This document shows, piece after piece, positions 16,124 through 24,531 of a DNA stretch of 64,000 nucleotides; position 1 is the stretch's first letter; each line of letters starts with the position of its first letter. Location of the stretch: contig NZ_JAUTAZ010000001.1 of assembly GCF_030818905.1 (NCBI RefSeq), forward strand, positions 2,170,001-2,234,000. The letters run 5' to 3'. The position numbers and the translations under genes are program-made. Below the pieces are notes generated by a model, which made no database searches, was not told the origin of the DNA, and saw only the letters and a list, made by a program, of their open reading frames with translations. The stretch is from Microbacterium sp. SORGH_AS_0888. Its GTDB lineage: Bacteria; Actinomycetota; Actinomycetes; Actinomycetales; Microbacteriaceae.

Positions 16124-16654
16124 TCAGGCGAAGGATGCGGCGACGGCGTTGCGGTGGTATTCGAAGATGATGCTCGTGCGGGTCGTGGCGACCGACGCCT
16201 GGGCCGACAGATGGGTGACGACGAACTCCCGCAGCTGCGAGGCGTCCTCGACGGCGATGTGCACGAGGAAGTCGTCGGCGCCGCCGAGGAAGAAGACCTG
16301 GAGGACCTGCGGGAGACGTCGCACCTCTTCCGTGAAGGCCAGGATGCTGTCGTGGCGCGCACCCGGCCGCAGAGTCACACCGACCATGGCCTGAAGTCCA
16401 CGTCCGAGACGTCGATGGTCGATGCCCGCATGGAAGCCCGTGAGCACGCCCCGCTGCACGAGGGCGCGCACCCGCGCGTGCGTCGTCGACGGGGCCGCGC
16501 CGATCCGTGCGGCCAGGTCCGCATTCGTGATCCGTGCATCGTCGGCCAGGATGTCGACGATGCTGCGGTCGATGTCGTCCAGCACGCCCGCCGACGCTCC
16601 TGCACCGGGACTCCGCAGACCCTTCGCCGGATCGGCCATTCCGGAGGTGTCCAT
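16124..16654 (-). CDS. Lrp/AsnC-family transcriptional regulator
   Basis: 176 aa. N-terminal winged helix-turn-helix (LDDIDRSIVDILADDARITN, then ADLAARIGAAPSTTHARVRALVQRGVL given here as motif only) and a C-terminal RAM/ligand domain (VGVTLRPGARHDSILAF, FFLGGADDFLVHIAV). It is divergent from alanine dehydrogenase, 148 bases apart. This is the arrangement of AldR-type activators that sense alanine or other amino acids and induce ald. Two inverted repeats in the spacer are candidate sites. Confidence 0.93.
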   Translation of the reverse strand: MDTSGMADPAKGLRSPGAGASAGVLDDIDRSIVDILADDARITNADLAARIGAAPSTTHARVRALVQRGVLTGFHAGIDHRRLGRGLQAMVGVTLRPGARHDSILAFTEEVRRLPQVLQVFFLGGADDFLVHIAVEDASQLREFVVTHLSAQASVATTRTSIIFEYHRNAVAASFA

Positions 16655-16685
16655 TCCGTCTCTGCTCCTCTCTCACGGCGGATTT

Positions 16686-16715
16686 CGTAGATTCTACGGT
16701 TTTACATCGCTGTAA
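16686..16715. promoter_or_regulatory. Candidate Lrp/AldR operators between regulator and ald
   Basis: CGTAGATTCTACG at 16686-16698 is a perfect palindrome around a central T, and TTACA-TCGC-TGTAA follows at 16702-16715. Both are AT-richer than their surroundings and sit in the divergent promoter region. The first resembles the general Lrp consensus, which has an A/T-rich centre flanked by YAG/CTR ends. Confidence 0.5.
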
Positions 16716-16802
16716 CGAAGAATCTGTCACTGTTAGCCCGCTCCAGCGCGAGAGTTGCCGAGAGCGCGCACGGAACACCATCGCCCGGAGGAGGACAGTC
16801 AC

Positions 16803-17900
16803 ATGAGGATCGGCATTCCGACCGAGATCAAGAACAACGAGAAGCGCGTCGCCATCACGCCGGCGGGCGTCGACGCGCTCGCGTCGCGCGGACACCGCGT
16901 GCTCATCCAGGCGGGGGCAGGCGAGGGCTCCCGCATCGACGACTCCGACTACGCCGCCGCGGGGGCGACGATCGCGTCGGATGCCGCGGACGTCTGGGGG
17001 GAGGCGGATCTCGTGGTCAAGGTCAAAGAGCCGATCGCCCCGGAGTACGGCTACCTGCGCGAGAACCTCACGCTGTTCACCTATCTGCACCTCGCGGCCG
17101 ATCGCCCCCTCACCGACGCACTCCTGGCCGCCGGGACGACGGCCGTCGCCTACGAGACCGTGCAGCTGGGCGACCGGTCGCTCCCGCTGCTCACGCCGAT
17201 GAGCGAGGTCGCAGGACGTCTGTCGATCACGGTCGGCTCGCACACCCTCATGAGCGCCCACGGGGGCCGGGGAACGCTTCTCGGCGGGGTGCCTGGCACT
17301 CCGCGCGCCGACGTCGTCGTGATCGGCGGCGGCGTCGCGGGCGAGCACGCGGCCGCGAACGCCCTCGGGCTCGGCGCTCGGGTCACCGTGCTGGATGTGA
17401 GCCTCCCCCGGCTGCGCGAGCTGGAGCACCGCTACGGCGGCGCGCTCCAGACGCGCCACTCGACCCGTTATGCGGTCGCCGAGGCGGTCGCGCAGGCCGA
17501 CCTGGTGATCGGGTCGGTCCTCATCCCCGGCGCAGCCGCACCCAAGCTGGTCACGGACGAGATGGTCGCGGGGATGAAGCCCGGCTCGGTGCTCGTGGAC
17601 ATCGCGATCGACCAGGGCGGATGCTTCGAGGGCTCGCACCCCACGACCCACGACGCCCCCACCTTCGCCGTCCACGACTCGCTCTACTACTGCGTCGCGA
17701 ACATGCCGGGCGCCGTCCCGGCGACCTCGACGCAAGCGCTCACCAACGCGACGCTGCCCTATGTCCTGGCAGTGGCGGACGCCGGATGGGACACCGCCGC
17801 CTCGCGCGACGCCGCGTTGGCCAAGGGGCTCAACGTCCGTTCGGGCGTTGTCACCAACCCCGGGGTCGCCGCGGCATTCCCCGACGCGCCCACCGACTGA
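16803..17900 (+). CDS. ald: Alanine dehydrogenase
   Basis: 365 aa; start ATG at 16803 with GGAGGAGG upstream. Family features are MRIGIPTEIKNNEKRVAITP at the N-terminus with the substrate-binding Arg and Lys, KVKEPIAPEYGYLRENLTLF, the catalytic His region YLHLAADRPLT, and the NAD+ Rossmann motif GGGVAGEHAA with a following Asp. It reversibly converts L-alanine and NAD+ to pyruvate, ammonium and NADH. Regulation by the divergent Lrp-type gene is likely. Confidence 0.96.
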   Translation: MRIGIPTEIKNNEKRVAITPAGVDALASRGHRVLIQAGAGEGSRIDDSDYAAAGATIASDAADVWGEADLVVKVKEPIAPEYGYLRENLTLFTYLHLAADRPLTDALLAAGTTAVAYETVQLGDRSLPLLTPMSEVAGRLSITVGSHTLMSAHGGRGTLLGGVPGTPRADVVVIGGGVAGEHAAANALGLGARVTVLDVSLPRLRELEHRYGGALQTRHSTRYAVAEAVAQADLVIGSVLIPGAAAPKLVTDEMVAGMKPGSVLVDIAIDQGGCFEGSHPTTHDAPTFAVHDSLYYCVANMPGAVPATSTQALTNATLPYVLAVADAGWDTAASRDAALAKGLNVRSGVVTNPGVAAAFPDAPTD

Positions 17901-17928
17901 GCCGCACGGCGACGCAGCCCGGCAGCCC

Positions 17929-18414
17929 TCATCCGCCGAGGCCCTGCCAGGTCGCGGTGCCATCGGACTGGATCTGCCGTTTCCAGATCGGCAGATCGGT
18001 CTTGATCGACTCGATGAGCGTTCGGCAGACATCGAACGCAGCGGCGCGGTGGGCGGCACCCACCGCGATGACGACGGCGAGATCCCCCACCGCGAGCCGC
18101 CCCACCCGATGGCTCACCGCGACCAGTACCCCGGTGTCTCCCGCTGCGTGCACGGCCAGTCGGGCAAGCACCTCCTCTGCGTCGGGGTGCGCGGAGTACT
18201 CGAGCATCGTGACGGCGCCCGCAGCATCCGGATCGTGGTCCCGAACCCGCCCGACGAACGTCACCACCGCACCGATCGAAGGCTCCTCGACATGGCGGAG
18301 GTGAGCGTCGATGTCGAGCGGTCCATGACTGATGACGGCGAGACGGGGCACCGGGATCGGTTCGCTGTCTTCCTCGAGGTCTGCCACGTCGTGCGAGCCC
18401 CTTCCCTGTGCCAT
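17929..18414 (-). CDS. moaE: Molybdopterin synthase catalytic (large) subunit MoaE
   Basis: 161 aa. It has the MoaE signature set: GAVVTFVGRVRDHDP, LEYSAHPDAEEVLARLA, VAVSHRVGRLAVGDLAVVIA, HRAAAFDVCRTLIESIKTDL and the C-terminal PIWKRQ with the catalytic Lys. It converts precursor Z to molybdopterin together with MoaD. No other molybdenum-cofactor gene is in the window, so it is a stand-alone locus here. It is convergent with ald. Confidence 0.94.
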   Translation of the reverse strand: MAQGRGSHDVADLEEDSEPIPVPRLAVISHGPLDIDAHLRHVEEPSIGAVVTFVGRVRDHDPDAAGAVTMLEYSAHPDAEEVLARLAVHAAGDTGVLVAVSHRVGRLAVGDLAVVIAVGAAHRAAAFDVCRTLIESIKTDLPIWKRQIQSDGTATWQGLGG

Positions 18415-18604
18415 GGGTGATCTGTTTCACAACCGCACGGCCAGGCTGCCCGGCGGCGCACGCCGCCGTCATCGGCCGAGTGCACAAGGAACGGAGAGCA
18501 CGTTCGTCGGACGGGCGGCGCACGGACACCGTGCGAGAGCCGTCGTCGCGTGGCTCGGCACGGGCCGCCGAGCCACCGGCTGGTCCGCCCACTAGCGTGG
18601 AGGG

Positions 18605-19288
18605 GTGACTCAGCGCTCTCCGTTCTCGTGCATCCTGTGGGATGTCGACGGCACACTCGTCGACGCCTCCGACGGGATCCTCCGCCGGCTCAGCGTGACC
18701 CTCACGCACTTCGGGCTCCCGGCACCCACCCGTGCGGAGCTGGTGCACTGGATCGGACCGCCCCTGTACGAGTCGTTCCAGCATCACGCCGGCATGACGC
18801 CCGAGGGCGCCGCGGACGCCGTCACCTTCTACCGGGCGCTCGGCAAGGCCGATGGGTACACGACCGACGTGAAGCTCTACCCCGGCGTGGCCGAGCTGAT
18901 CGCCGACCTCGACGCGGCAGGCGTCCCGCAGGGGACCGCCAGCTCGAAGCCCGAGGTCCAGGTCGCGGCGCTCATGGCGCACTTCGGACTGGCCGAGCAC
19001 CTCGCGGCCATCACGGGCGCAACCCCCGACGAGAAGACTCTCGCGAACAAGGCCGACATCGTCGCCGAGGCGCTGCGACGGATGCAGGCGGCCGGCGCGG
19101 ACGTCTCCCGGCCGGTCCTGATCGGCGACCGTCACCACGACGTCGACGGCGGGACCGCCAACGGAGTGCCAGTCATCTTCGTGCGGTGGGGCTTCAGCTG
19201 GCCGCACGAGGCCGACGGCGCGCAGGCGGCCGTCGACGACGTCGCACAGCTGCGGGCTCTCCTGCTCCTGACCGACGACCCGTCCTGA
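18605..19288 (+). CDS. HAD-family hydrolase (phosphoglycolate-phosphatase-like)
   Basis: 227 aa from a GTG with GTGGAGG upstream. HAD motif I is WDVDGTLVDAS (catalytic Asp pair), motif II lies at GTASSKP, the motif III Lys in TPDEKTLANKADIV, and motif IV is LIGDRHHDVDGGTANG. The cap insertion YESFQHHAGMTPEGA fits subfamily I like Gph/PGP. Substrate is a phosphorylated small molecule, not determinable from sequence. It lies 21 bases upstream of the next gene and may be co-transcribed. Confidence 0.88.
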   Translation: MTQRSPFSCILWDVDGTLVDASDGILRRLSVTLTHFGLPAPTRAELVHWIGPPLYESFQHHAGMTPEGAADAVTFYRALGKADGYTTDVKLYPGVAELIADLDAAGVPQGTASSKPEVQVAALMAHFGLAEHLAAITGATPDEKTLANKADIVAEALRRMQAAGADVSRPVLIGDRHHDVDGGTANGVPVIFVRWGFSWPHEADGAQAAVDDVAQLRALLLLTDDPS

Positions 19289-19309
19289 GCCGTCGCTAGG
19301 GTGTCGTTC

Positions 19310-21379
19310 ATGACGGATGCCGCCCGCCCCCGCCGGAGCCCGCTCGCGCTGACGCGACGCATCCCCGCGACCCTCACCATCGTCGCGGCCTTCCTCCTGG
19401 TCGGTGCGCTCACGGCCGCGCTCTGGCGTCCCTTCGCCGGGGGAGATCTGTGGCACGCCCTCGCCTACGGACTGCCTGCGCTTGAGGAGGGGCGCTGGTG
19501 GACGCCCGTGACGGGTACCTTCTTCGCCTCGCAGCCGTGGATCTATCCGGTCGTGATCGCGGGATTCTGGGGCATGGCCTACCTCGAGCTCCGACGCGGC
19601 TGGAAGGTCGCCCTCGCGTACTTCGCAGGCGGTCAGCTGTTCTCCGTGCTCGGGGCGGCCCTCCTGATCTGGCTGCTCGCGGCCACGGGCTGGCCGTGGG
19701 CGGTGACCCAGGCGTCGATGCTCGACGTCGGCCCCTCCGGAGGCGTCATGGCCTGCATCGCGGCGGCCATCGCCCTCTTCGTCCAGCCCTGGCGGGTCCG
19801 TGCGTGGATCGTGCTGCTCGCGTTCGTCTTCGTCACGATGGTGTTCTGGGGCAGCATCGACGACGTCGAGCACATCCTCGCGGTGCTGCTCGTCCTGTTC
19901 GTCGACCGTTCCCTGCGCATCCAGCGCACGACGCTGCGGGAGCAGCGACTCATCGCCTTCGTCTCGCTGTCCGTGTTCGCGGTGATGGAGATCATCGTGC
20001 TGCTGGTCTCCACGCAGGGCCCGTTCGGATCCTCCGGCCCGGCCGAGGGGTGGTCGTGGGACGTCGCGCTCGACGTCGCCGTGATCGTCGCGCTCGCCAA
20101 CGGCCTGCGCCGCGGACGCCGGTGGGCATGGGTGCTGGCGATCATCCTCGCTGCCCTGAACATCGCTCTCGCCGCGGTCCTCGCGCTCGCGGTCGCGGTC
20201 TTCGGCTTCGCGGACACCGACGCCACCTTCGAGGGCGGCGTGACCCTGGCGCTGGCGACGGGCGTGCTCTGGGTGCTGCTGCTCTTCTACCTCGTCTGGG
20301 TGCGCAAGGCCTTCCGAGCACACCGCAAGGCGGACATCGGGCACCCGCCCGCACCGGATGCGGCCGAGGCACGCGCGATGCTGCACGCGCACGGCGGCGG
20401 CACGCTGTCGTGGATGACCACGTGGGACGGCATGCACTACGCCCGCGTGGGATCGGGCATCGTCGCATACCAGCGGCGCGTCGGCGTCGCGCTCGCCCTC
20501 GCCGACCCGCTCGGCCCGGAGGCGGAGCGGGCCCACGCGGTCGCGGAGTTCGTGGCGGACGCCGAGCGCTCGGGTCTCGTCCCCTGCTTCTTCAGCGCGA
20601 GCGAGGCGACGCGCGCGGCCGTCCCCGACGACTGGCGGAGCCTCATCGTCGCGGACGACACGATCGTCGATCTGCCGGGCCTGGAGTTCACCGGGAAGGC
20701 ATGGGGCAGCATCCGGACCTCCCTCAATCGCGCGGAGCGCGAGGGGATGTCGTTCCGTCTGACCCACCTGCGCGACGAGAGCTGGGGCGTGCGTGCCCAG
20801 CTCCACGCGATCTCCGACAGCTGGGTCGGGGACAAAGGGCTGCCGGAGATGGGTTTCACGCTGGGGACCCTGACGGAGGCGAAGGATCCGGAGGTGCGGC
20901 TCGCGCTGGCCGTCGCCCCCAACGGCGATGTCGACGGATTCCTCTCGTGGCTGCCGATCTACGGCGCAGAGGGAACGATCCACGGCTGGACGCTCGACCT
21001 CATGCGGCGTCGCGAGGGCGGCTTCGGGCCCGTCATGGAGTACCTCATCGGCTCGTCGGCCAAGACGTTCTCCGACGAGGGTGCCCACATCATGTCGCTG
21101 TCGGGCGCGCCCCTCGCCCACGACTACCCGGAAGGCGCCGGGATCATCGCCGACCTGAGCTCACGACTCGCCGACTCGCTCGAGCCCCTCTACGGGTTCC
21201 AGTCGCTGCACCGGTTCAAGCAGAAGTTCCATCCGCGGTTCGAGACGATGTACCTGCTCTATCGCGACGAGAGCGACCTCACCCGCATCGGCCTCGCTCT
21301 CACGCGGGCCTTCCTGCCCACCGCGACCGTGGGGCAGCTCGCCGGCGCGGGCCTCGAGATCGTTCGCGGCGGCTCCTGA
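19310..21379 (+). CDS. Rhomboid-like membrane domain fused to phosphatidylglycerol lysyltransferase-like (DUF2156) domain
   Basis: 689 aa from ATG 19310 (GTG 19301 is an in-frame alternative). The first roughly 220 residues form a six-helix rhomboid-like unit with a GPSGG motif in the position of the catalytic serine loop and DVEHILAVL where the partner His would be, but lacking the following Gly pair. More helices follow to about residue 345. The C-terminal roughly 340 residues are an LPG-synthase_C/DUF2156 GNAT-like domain (KAWGSIRTSLNRAEREGM, GFLSWLPIYG in part, FGPVMEYLIGSS, LYGFQSLHRFKQKFHPRFE). Such domains transfer amino acids from tRNA to phosphatidylglycerol and lower surface charge. 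Whether the rhomboid part is proteolytic or only a membrane anchor is open. Confidence 0.8.
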   Translation: MTDAARPRRSPLALTRRIPATLTIVAAFLLVGALTAALWRPFAGGDLWHALAYGLPALEEGRWWTPVTGTFFASQPWIYPVVIAGFWGMAYLELRRGWKVALAYFAGGQLFSVLGAALLIWLLAATGWPWAVTQASMLDVGPSGGVMACIAAAIALFVQPWRVRAWIVLLAFVFVTMVFWGSIDDVEHILAVLLVLFVDRSLRIQRTTLREQRLIAFVSLSVFAVMEIIVLLVSTQGPFGSSGPAEGWSWDVALDVAVIVALANGLRRGRRWAWVLAIILAALNIALAAVLALAVAVFGFADTDATFEGGVTLALATGVLWVLLLFYLVWVRKAFRAHRKADIGHPPAPDAAEARAMLHAHGGGTLSWMTTWDGMHYARVGSGIVAYQRRVGVALALADPLGPEAERAHAVAEFVADAERSGLVPCFFSASEATRAAVPDDWRSLIVADDTIVDLPGLEFTGKAWGSIRTSLNRAEREGMSFRLTHLRDESWGVRAQLHAISDSWVGDKGLPEMGFTLGTLTEAKDPEVRLALAVAPNGDVDGFLSWLPIYGAEGTIHGWTLDLMRRREGGFGPVMEYLIGSSAKTFSDEGAHIMSLSGAPLAHDYPEGAGIIADLSSRLADSLEPLYGFQSLHRFKQKFHPRFETMYLLYRDESDLTRIGLALTRAFLPTATVGQLAGAGLEIVRGGS

Positions 21380-21387
21380 CGACGGAT

Positions 21388-21424
21388 GGGAAAAGGGCCG
21401 GGAGCGATGCCCCCGGCCCTTTTC
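21388..21424. terminator. Bidirectional terminator
   Basis: AAAAGGGCCGGG, an 8-10 base loop, then the complementary CCCGGCCCTTTTC form a strong stem with flanking A and T runs. It sits between the convergent LPG-synthase-like gene and cspA, so it can end transcription from both sides. Confidence 0.85.
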
Positions 21425-21438
21425 TTCTCAGACGCCTT

Positions 21439-21645
21439 TTACAGCGCGCGGATGTTCGCCGCCTGCAGGCCCTTGGGGCCCTGCTCGACGTCGAACTCGA
21501 CGCGCTGGTTCTCCTCGAGAGAGCGGTAGCCGTTGCCGCTGATCGCGCTGAAGTGCGCGAAGACGTCGGCGCCGCCCTCATCCGGAGCGATGAAGCCGAA
21601 GCCCTTCTCCGAGTTGAACCACTTGACCGTACCTGTCGTGCTCAT
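21439..21645 (-). CDS. cspA: Cold-shock protein (CspA family)
   Basis: 68 aa. RNP1 and RNP2 motifs are intact (KGFGFIAP and DVFAHFSA), the start is [12 protein letters not shown], and the end LQAANIRAL is typical of actinobacterial CspA. It binds single-stranded nucleic acid and acts as an RNA chaperone. It has a long upstream gene-free region (21646-22163) compatible with the extended leader seen in csp mRNAs. Confidence 0.96.
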   Translation of the reverse strand: MSTTGTVKWFNSEKGFGFIAPDEGGADVFAHFSAISGNGYRSLEENQRVEFDVEQGPKGLQAANIRAL

Positions 21646-22163
21646 GCAATGCCGTTCTGTACCAGCCGGCACCCACTGCACCGGTGTTTGATCTCCCACC
21701 GTAGCCGTCCGGAGCCGATAGCACACGTATGGTGACATAAACGTTGCACGCCCGACGGCGGACGTTAACCGGGGAGGCGCGTTAACCATTCGACGCCCGG
21801 GCCGAGCAGACGCTCATAGGCCCGGGCGTCGACGGATCCCCCCGGATATGTCACGCCGGGCGTGACAGCGAACACTCTACTGGCTGTCGGAGCGAAACGC
21901 GACGTCTCTTGACCCGCACTCAATAGGCGGGGGCGGGCGGATCGCCTCGAAGAGAAGGCCCCCTCCAGCGCTGGGGGGAGCGGGAGGGGGCCGGAAAACG
22001 ATCCGCCACGCGGGGGAACGGGTGGATGCGTCACGGACAACGATACGCCTCTGTGGACCGGGGTCACGCGGGTCCCGTCCGACGCATACCCAACACTCAG
22101 CTTCGGCCGCGGGCGTGGCGCGCTCGGCGCACGCCGAGCGCCTCCCTAGGCTGACTCGGGAAG
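21646..22163. other. Gene-free region with nested hairpin and GTTAAC repeats
   Basis: No gene seen. CGTTAACC occurs twice (21763-21770 and 21780-21787). A nested stem lies at 21936-22007: GGCGGATCG (21936-21944) pairs with CGATCCGCC (21999-22007), and inside it GGCCCCCTCC (21957-21966) pairs with GGAGGGGGCC (21983-21992). It may be a structured leader of cspA or an independent RNA. Confidence 0.5.
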
Positions 22164-22892
22164 ATGGAAGAGGCAGGCGAGGGGTTGCACGGTGCGTCGA
22201 GCATCGCGCACGCGACCCGGGGTCGACGCCGGTCCGCCATGTCACTGCTGGCCGCGATGCTTCTGGCCACGGCCGTGTTCTGCGCCGGCCTCCTCGCGAT
22301 CCCGAGGGGAGGGGAGGCGCACGGAGCCCCGACCGCGCTCAGCGCGCTCGGGGCGCTCGAGATCAAAGGGCGGGCTCCGCAGACGGGCTACGAGCGCGCC
22401 GAGTTCGGCGAGCGCTGGCGGGACCTCGACCGGAACGGGTGCGACACACGCAACGACATCCTCGCTCGCGATCTGAGCGACGTCGTCCGCTCCGGCTCCT
22501 GCACCGTCGCCTCCGGCACGCTGCACGATCCCTACACGGGCGCCGATATCGCCTTCGTCCGAGGCCAGGGCACCTCGGACCGCGTGCAGATCGACCACGT
22601 GGTGGCGCTGTCGGACGCGTGGCAGACCGGCGCGCAGCGCCTCACCCCCGCGCGACGAGCCGAGTTCGCGAACGATCCGCTCAACCTGCTCGCCGTCAGC
22701 GGTGCGGCCAACGGACAGAAGCGCGACGGCGATGCGGCGACCTGGCTGCCTGCCGACAAGGGCTTCCGCTGCGCGTACGTCGCGCGGCAGATCGCCGTCA
22801 AGACGACCTACCTCCTGTGGGTGACGCCGGCGGAGCACGACGCCATGGCGCGCGTCCTGGAGACCTGCCCCGCACAGCCACTCCCGGGATGA
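22164..22892 (+). CDS. Secreted HNH nuclease (DUF1524-like)
   Basis: 242 aa. A membrane/signal segment (MSLLAAMLLATAVFCAGLLA) begins at residue 26; ATG 22239 is an alternative start. The conserved core matches the actinobacterial secreted HNH family: RNGCDTRNDILARDL, then QIDHVVALSDAW with the catalytic Asp-His, NDPLNLLAV, and NGQKRDGDAATWLP with the Asn/Lys of the HNH finger. Two cysteines (in GSCTVASG and FRCAYV) could form a disulphide. Probably an extracellular DNase for nutrient acquisition or DNA uptake; the role is inferred. Confidence 0.87.
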   Translation: MEEAGEGLHGASSIAHATRGRRRSAMSLLAAMLLATAVFCAGLLAIPRGGEAHGAPTALSALGALEIKGRAPQTGYERAEFGERWRDLDRNGCDTRNDILARDLSDVVRSGSCTVASGTLHDPYTGADIAFVRGQGTSDRVQIDHVVALSDAWQTGAQRLTPARRAEFANDPLNLLAVSGAANGQKRDGDAATWLPADKGFRCAYVARQIAVKTTYLLWVTPAEHDAMARVLETCPAQPLPG

Positions 22893-22929
22893 CCAGATGT
22901 GGTGCCCGGCGAGAGACGTCTCGTAGGGT

Positions 22930-23544
22930 TTGACGGTGGAGGCGCGCGATGCGGACGGACGGTTCGCCCGTGGTGATGCCCGTCGTGGGCAGATCATCCG
23001 GGCGGCTCTGAGGGAGTTCGGCCGCAAGGGCTATGACGCGACACGCATCGCCGACATCGCGGCAGCGGCCGGCGTCACGGATGCCGGCGTCCTGCACCAC
23101 TTCTCGTCGAAGCGCGAGCTCTTCCTCGCCGTCGCAGAGCATCGTGAGGCGGTCCAGTACGGCGCGGTGGCAATTCCGCCCGCGACCTTCCGCGAGTTCC
23201 TCGATGCGACGCTCGAGATGGTGAGGCGCTCGGTAGAGGACCCCGATCTGGTGCGCTTCCGTGTCATGCTCAGCGCCGCCTACCGTGCGGAGGGCAGCCC
23301 CGTGTCGGGCCGAGACACGTTTCTCCTGAGCGCGGCGCTGGACTGGTTGCGCCCGACCATCGCGCGCGCGATCGACGCCGGCGAGCTCGCGTCGTGGGTC
23401 GACCCGGAACAGCTGACGCTCGAGGTCATCGCCCTGAACGACGGCATCCGGAACCAGTGGGCCGCCCTCCCCGACCGCGTCGACTACCCGCGCGTGCTCG
23501 CCGCGGCCTATGACGGGCTGTACGAGCGGGCTCGGGCCCGCTGA
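22930..23544 (+). CDS. TetR-family transcriptional regulator
   Basis: 204 aa from TTG 22930; GTG 22936 is equally plausible. The N-terminal TetR helix-turn-helix is clear (RGQIIRAALREFGRKGYDAT, IADIAAAAGVTDAGVLHHFS, SKRELFLAVAEHRE). The C-terminal ligand-binding part is helical with no diagnostic motif. Targets are not evident: the upstream neighbour is the HNH nuclease and the downstream neighbour is convergent. Confidence 0.88.
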   Translation: MTVEARDADGRFARGDARRGQIIRAALREFGRKGYDATRIADIAAAAGVTDAGVLHHFSSKRELFLAVAEHREAVQYGAVAIPPATFREFLDATLEMVRRSVEDPDLVRFRVMLSAAYRAEGSPVSGRDTFLLSAALDWLRPTIARAIDAGELASWVDPEQLTLEVIALNDGIRNQWAALPDRVDYPRVLAAAYDGLYERARAR

Positions 23545-23567
23545 GCGCCAAGCCCGCATGGACGCAC

Positions 23568-23580
23568 GCCCGCGGCGGGC
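23568..23580. terminator. Short GC hairpin after TetR gene
   Basis: GCCCGC-G-GCGGGC is an inverted repeat between the convergent TetR and exported-protein genes. There is no T-run, so only a weak terminator candidate. Confidence 0.35.
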
Positions 23581-23630
23581 ACCACGGGCTCCCGTCTCCA
23601 CGAGGGCACGGCGTCCGACGACGGGCCCGG

Positions 23631-24239
23631 TCATGAGTTCTCCGCGGTGAAGTGGAACTGCACCGTCGTGGTCGCCTCCTGCCACCGGTTGTCGACGCTC
23701 TCGGGGAGTCCGATCTCGACATCCAGCACGACCTGCGCGTCCGCGGCCAAAGGCATGGGCCAGGTGTAGGTCTCCAGCGCGTGCGCCGGCACCCGATCGA
23801 GGAGCCGCTCGCCGCCCTCGCTCACCGTGAAGACCGCCTGATCGAACAGCTCGCGGTAGCGGCCCGTCGCAGGGTCGGTCGCCAAGCCGCGCGGACTCGG
23901 GTCACGGATCGTCAGGGAGAGGAGCGCAGGAAGCCGCTGGCTGCTGTTGTGGACGGCGATGCGCAGCGCGAGCGATCCTCCCGGAGCGAGCGCCGTGCCG
24001 GCGTCGAGCGCGACCTCGTACGCGTCAGGGCTTCCCTGATCCCAGCTCTCGTCGGTCGGCTCCCAGCCGGGCTCCGTGCTCCCGGCGACCCGGATGTCGA
24101 ATCCGTTGCGGTCCGCGTCCAGCTCGACGTACACGTCGGCGTAGTCGACGACGGCTGCGACCGTCGCGAGAGCGCCGACGGCGAGGAGCCCGCCCGACGC
24201 GAGCGCCAGCCGGCTGATCCCCTGCCGACTGCGGTGCAT
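23631..24239 (-). CDS. SipW-type signal peptide exported protein (second module)
   Basis: 202 aa. The N-terminus MHRSRQGISRLALASGGLLA with VAAVVDYADVYVEL resembles the alternate-type signals at 1592-3511, with VVDYAD in place of AAFTD. The body is homologous to the protein at 2185-2802, sharing PRG-x-x-TDPATG, FDQ-x-VFTV, DRVPA, YTWP and LPESVDNRWQ. It stands alone here, without the anchor and propeller genes of the first cluster. It is divergent from a second sigma-fusion gene, so the pair repeats the layout of the first locus. Confidence 0.85.
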   Translation of the reverse strand: MHRSRQGISRLALASGGLLAVGALATVAAVVDYADVYVELDADRNGFDIRVAGSTEPGWEPTDESWDQGSPDAYEVALDAGTALAPGGSLALRIAVHNSSQRLPALLSLTIRDPSPRGLATDPATGRYRELFDQAVFTVSEGGERLLDRVPAHALETYTWPMPLAADAQVVLDVEIGLPESVDNRWQEATTTVQFHFTAENS

Positions 24240-24323
24240 GGTGGACTCCCCTCCCTGTGAGGACGACCGCGGCGGCGTCGGTCACCGCCCCGATCCGCGA
24301 CCGAGCGCGGACCTCGTCATGGT

Positions 24324-24353
24324 GTGAGAGTCATCCCGCGGCGCTCCGTCACA
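24324..24353 (-). promoter_or_regulatory. Candidate promoter of second-module exported protein
   Basis: On the minus strand TGTGAC (24353-24348), 18 bases, TCTCAC (24329-24324), about 85-115 bases before the ATG. TGTGACGGA-[TG]-CG and CTC..ACAC.ATGA match the element at 3586-3615 with equal spacing. Confidence 0.5.
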
Positions 24354-24405
24354 TCGTTCGGCGAAGTTTCCGCGCAAGGCCCCTTCGGAGAAAACCTAGT
24401 AGCGT

Positions 24406-24423
24406 CTCAGTAATACAACTGAG
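24406..24423. repeat. Inverted repeat CTCAGT-N6-ACTGAG upstream of second sigma gene
   Basis: Six-base arms separate AATACA, lying 109 bases before the GTG. The outer CTCA/TGAG arms resemble CTCAT-N4-ATGAG at 3579-3592 in the first module. Possibly a regulator site. Confidence 0.35.
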
Positions 24424-24531
24424 CGACGACAAGGTTTTATCGGGGACCGCTGCCCAGCCGTCGCGAGACGACGGCTCCTTCCGCGCCCGATCCGCCGAGC
24501 GACGGGGCCGCTACCGGAAGGACCCTCCTCC

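Noticed and set aside
17759..21121. 1120-codon minus-strand frame opposite moaE, HAD hydrolase and the LPG-synthase fusion
   Set aside because: Low-complexity charged translation, antisense to three well-supported genes; shadow frame.
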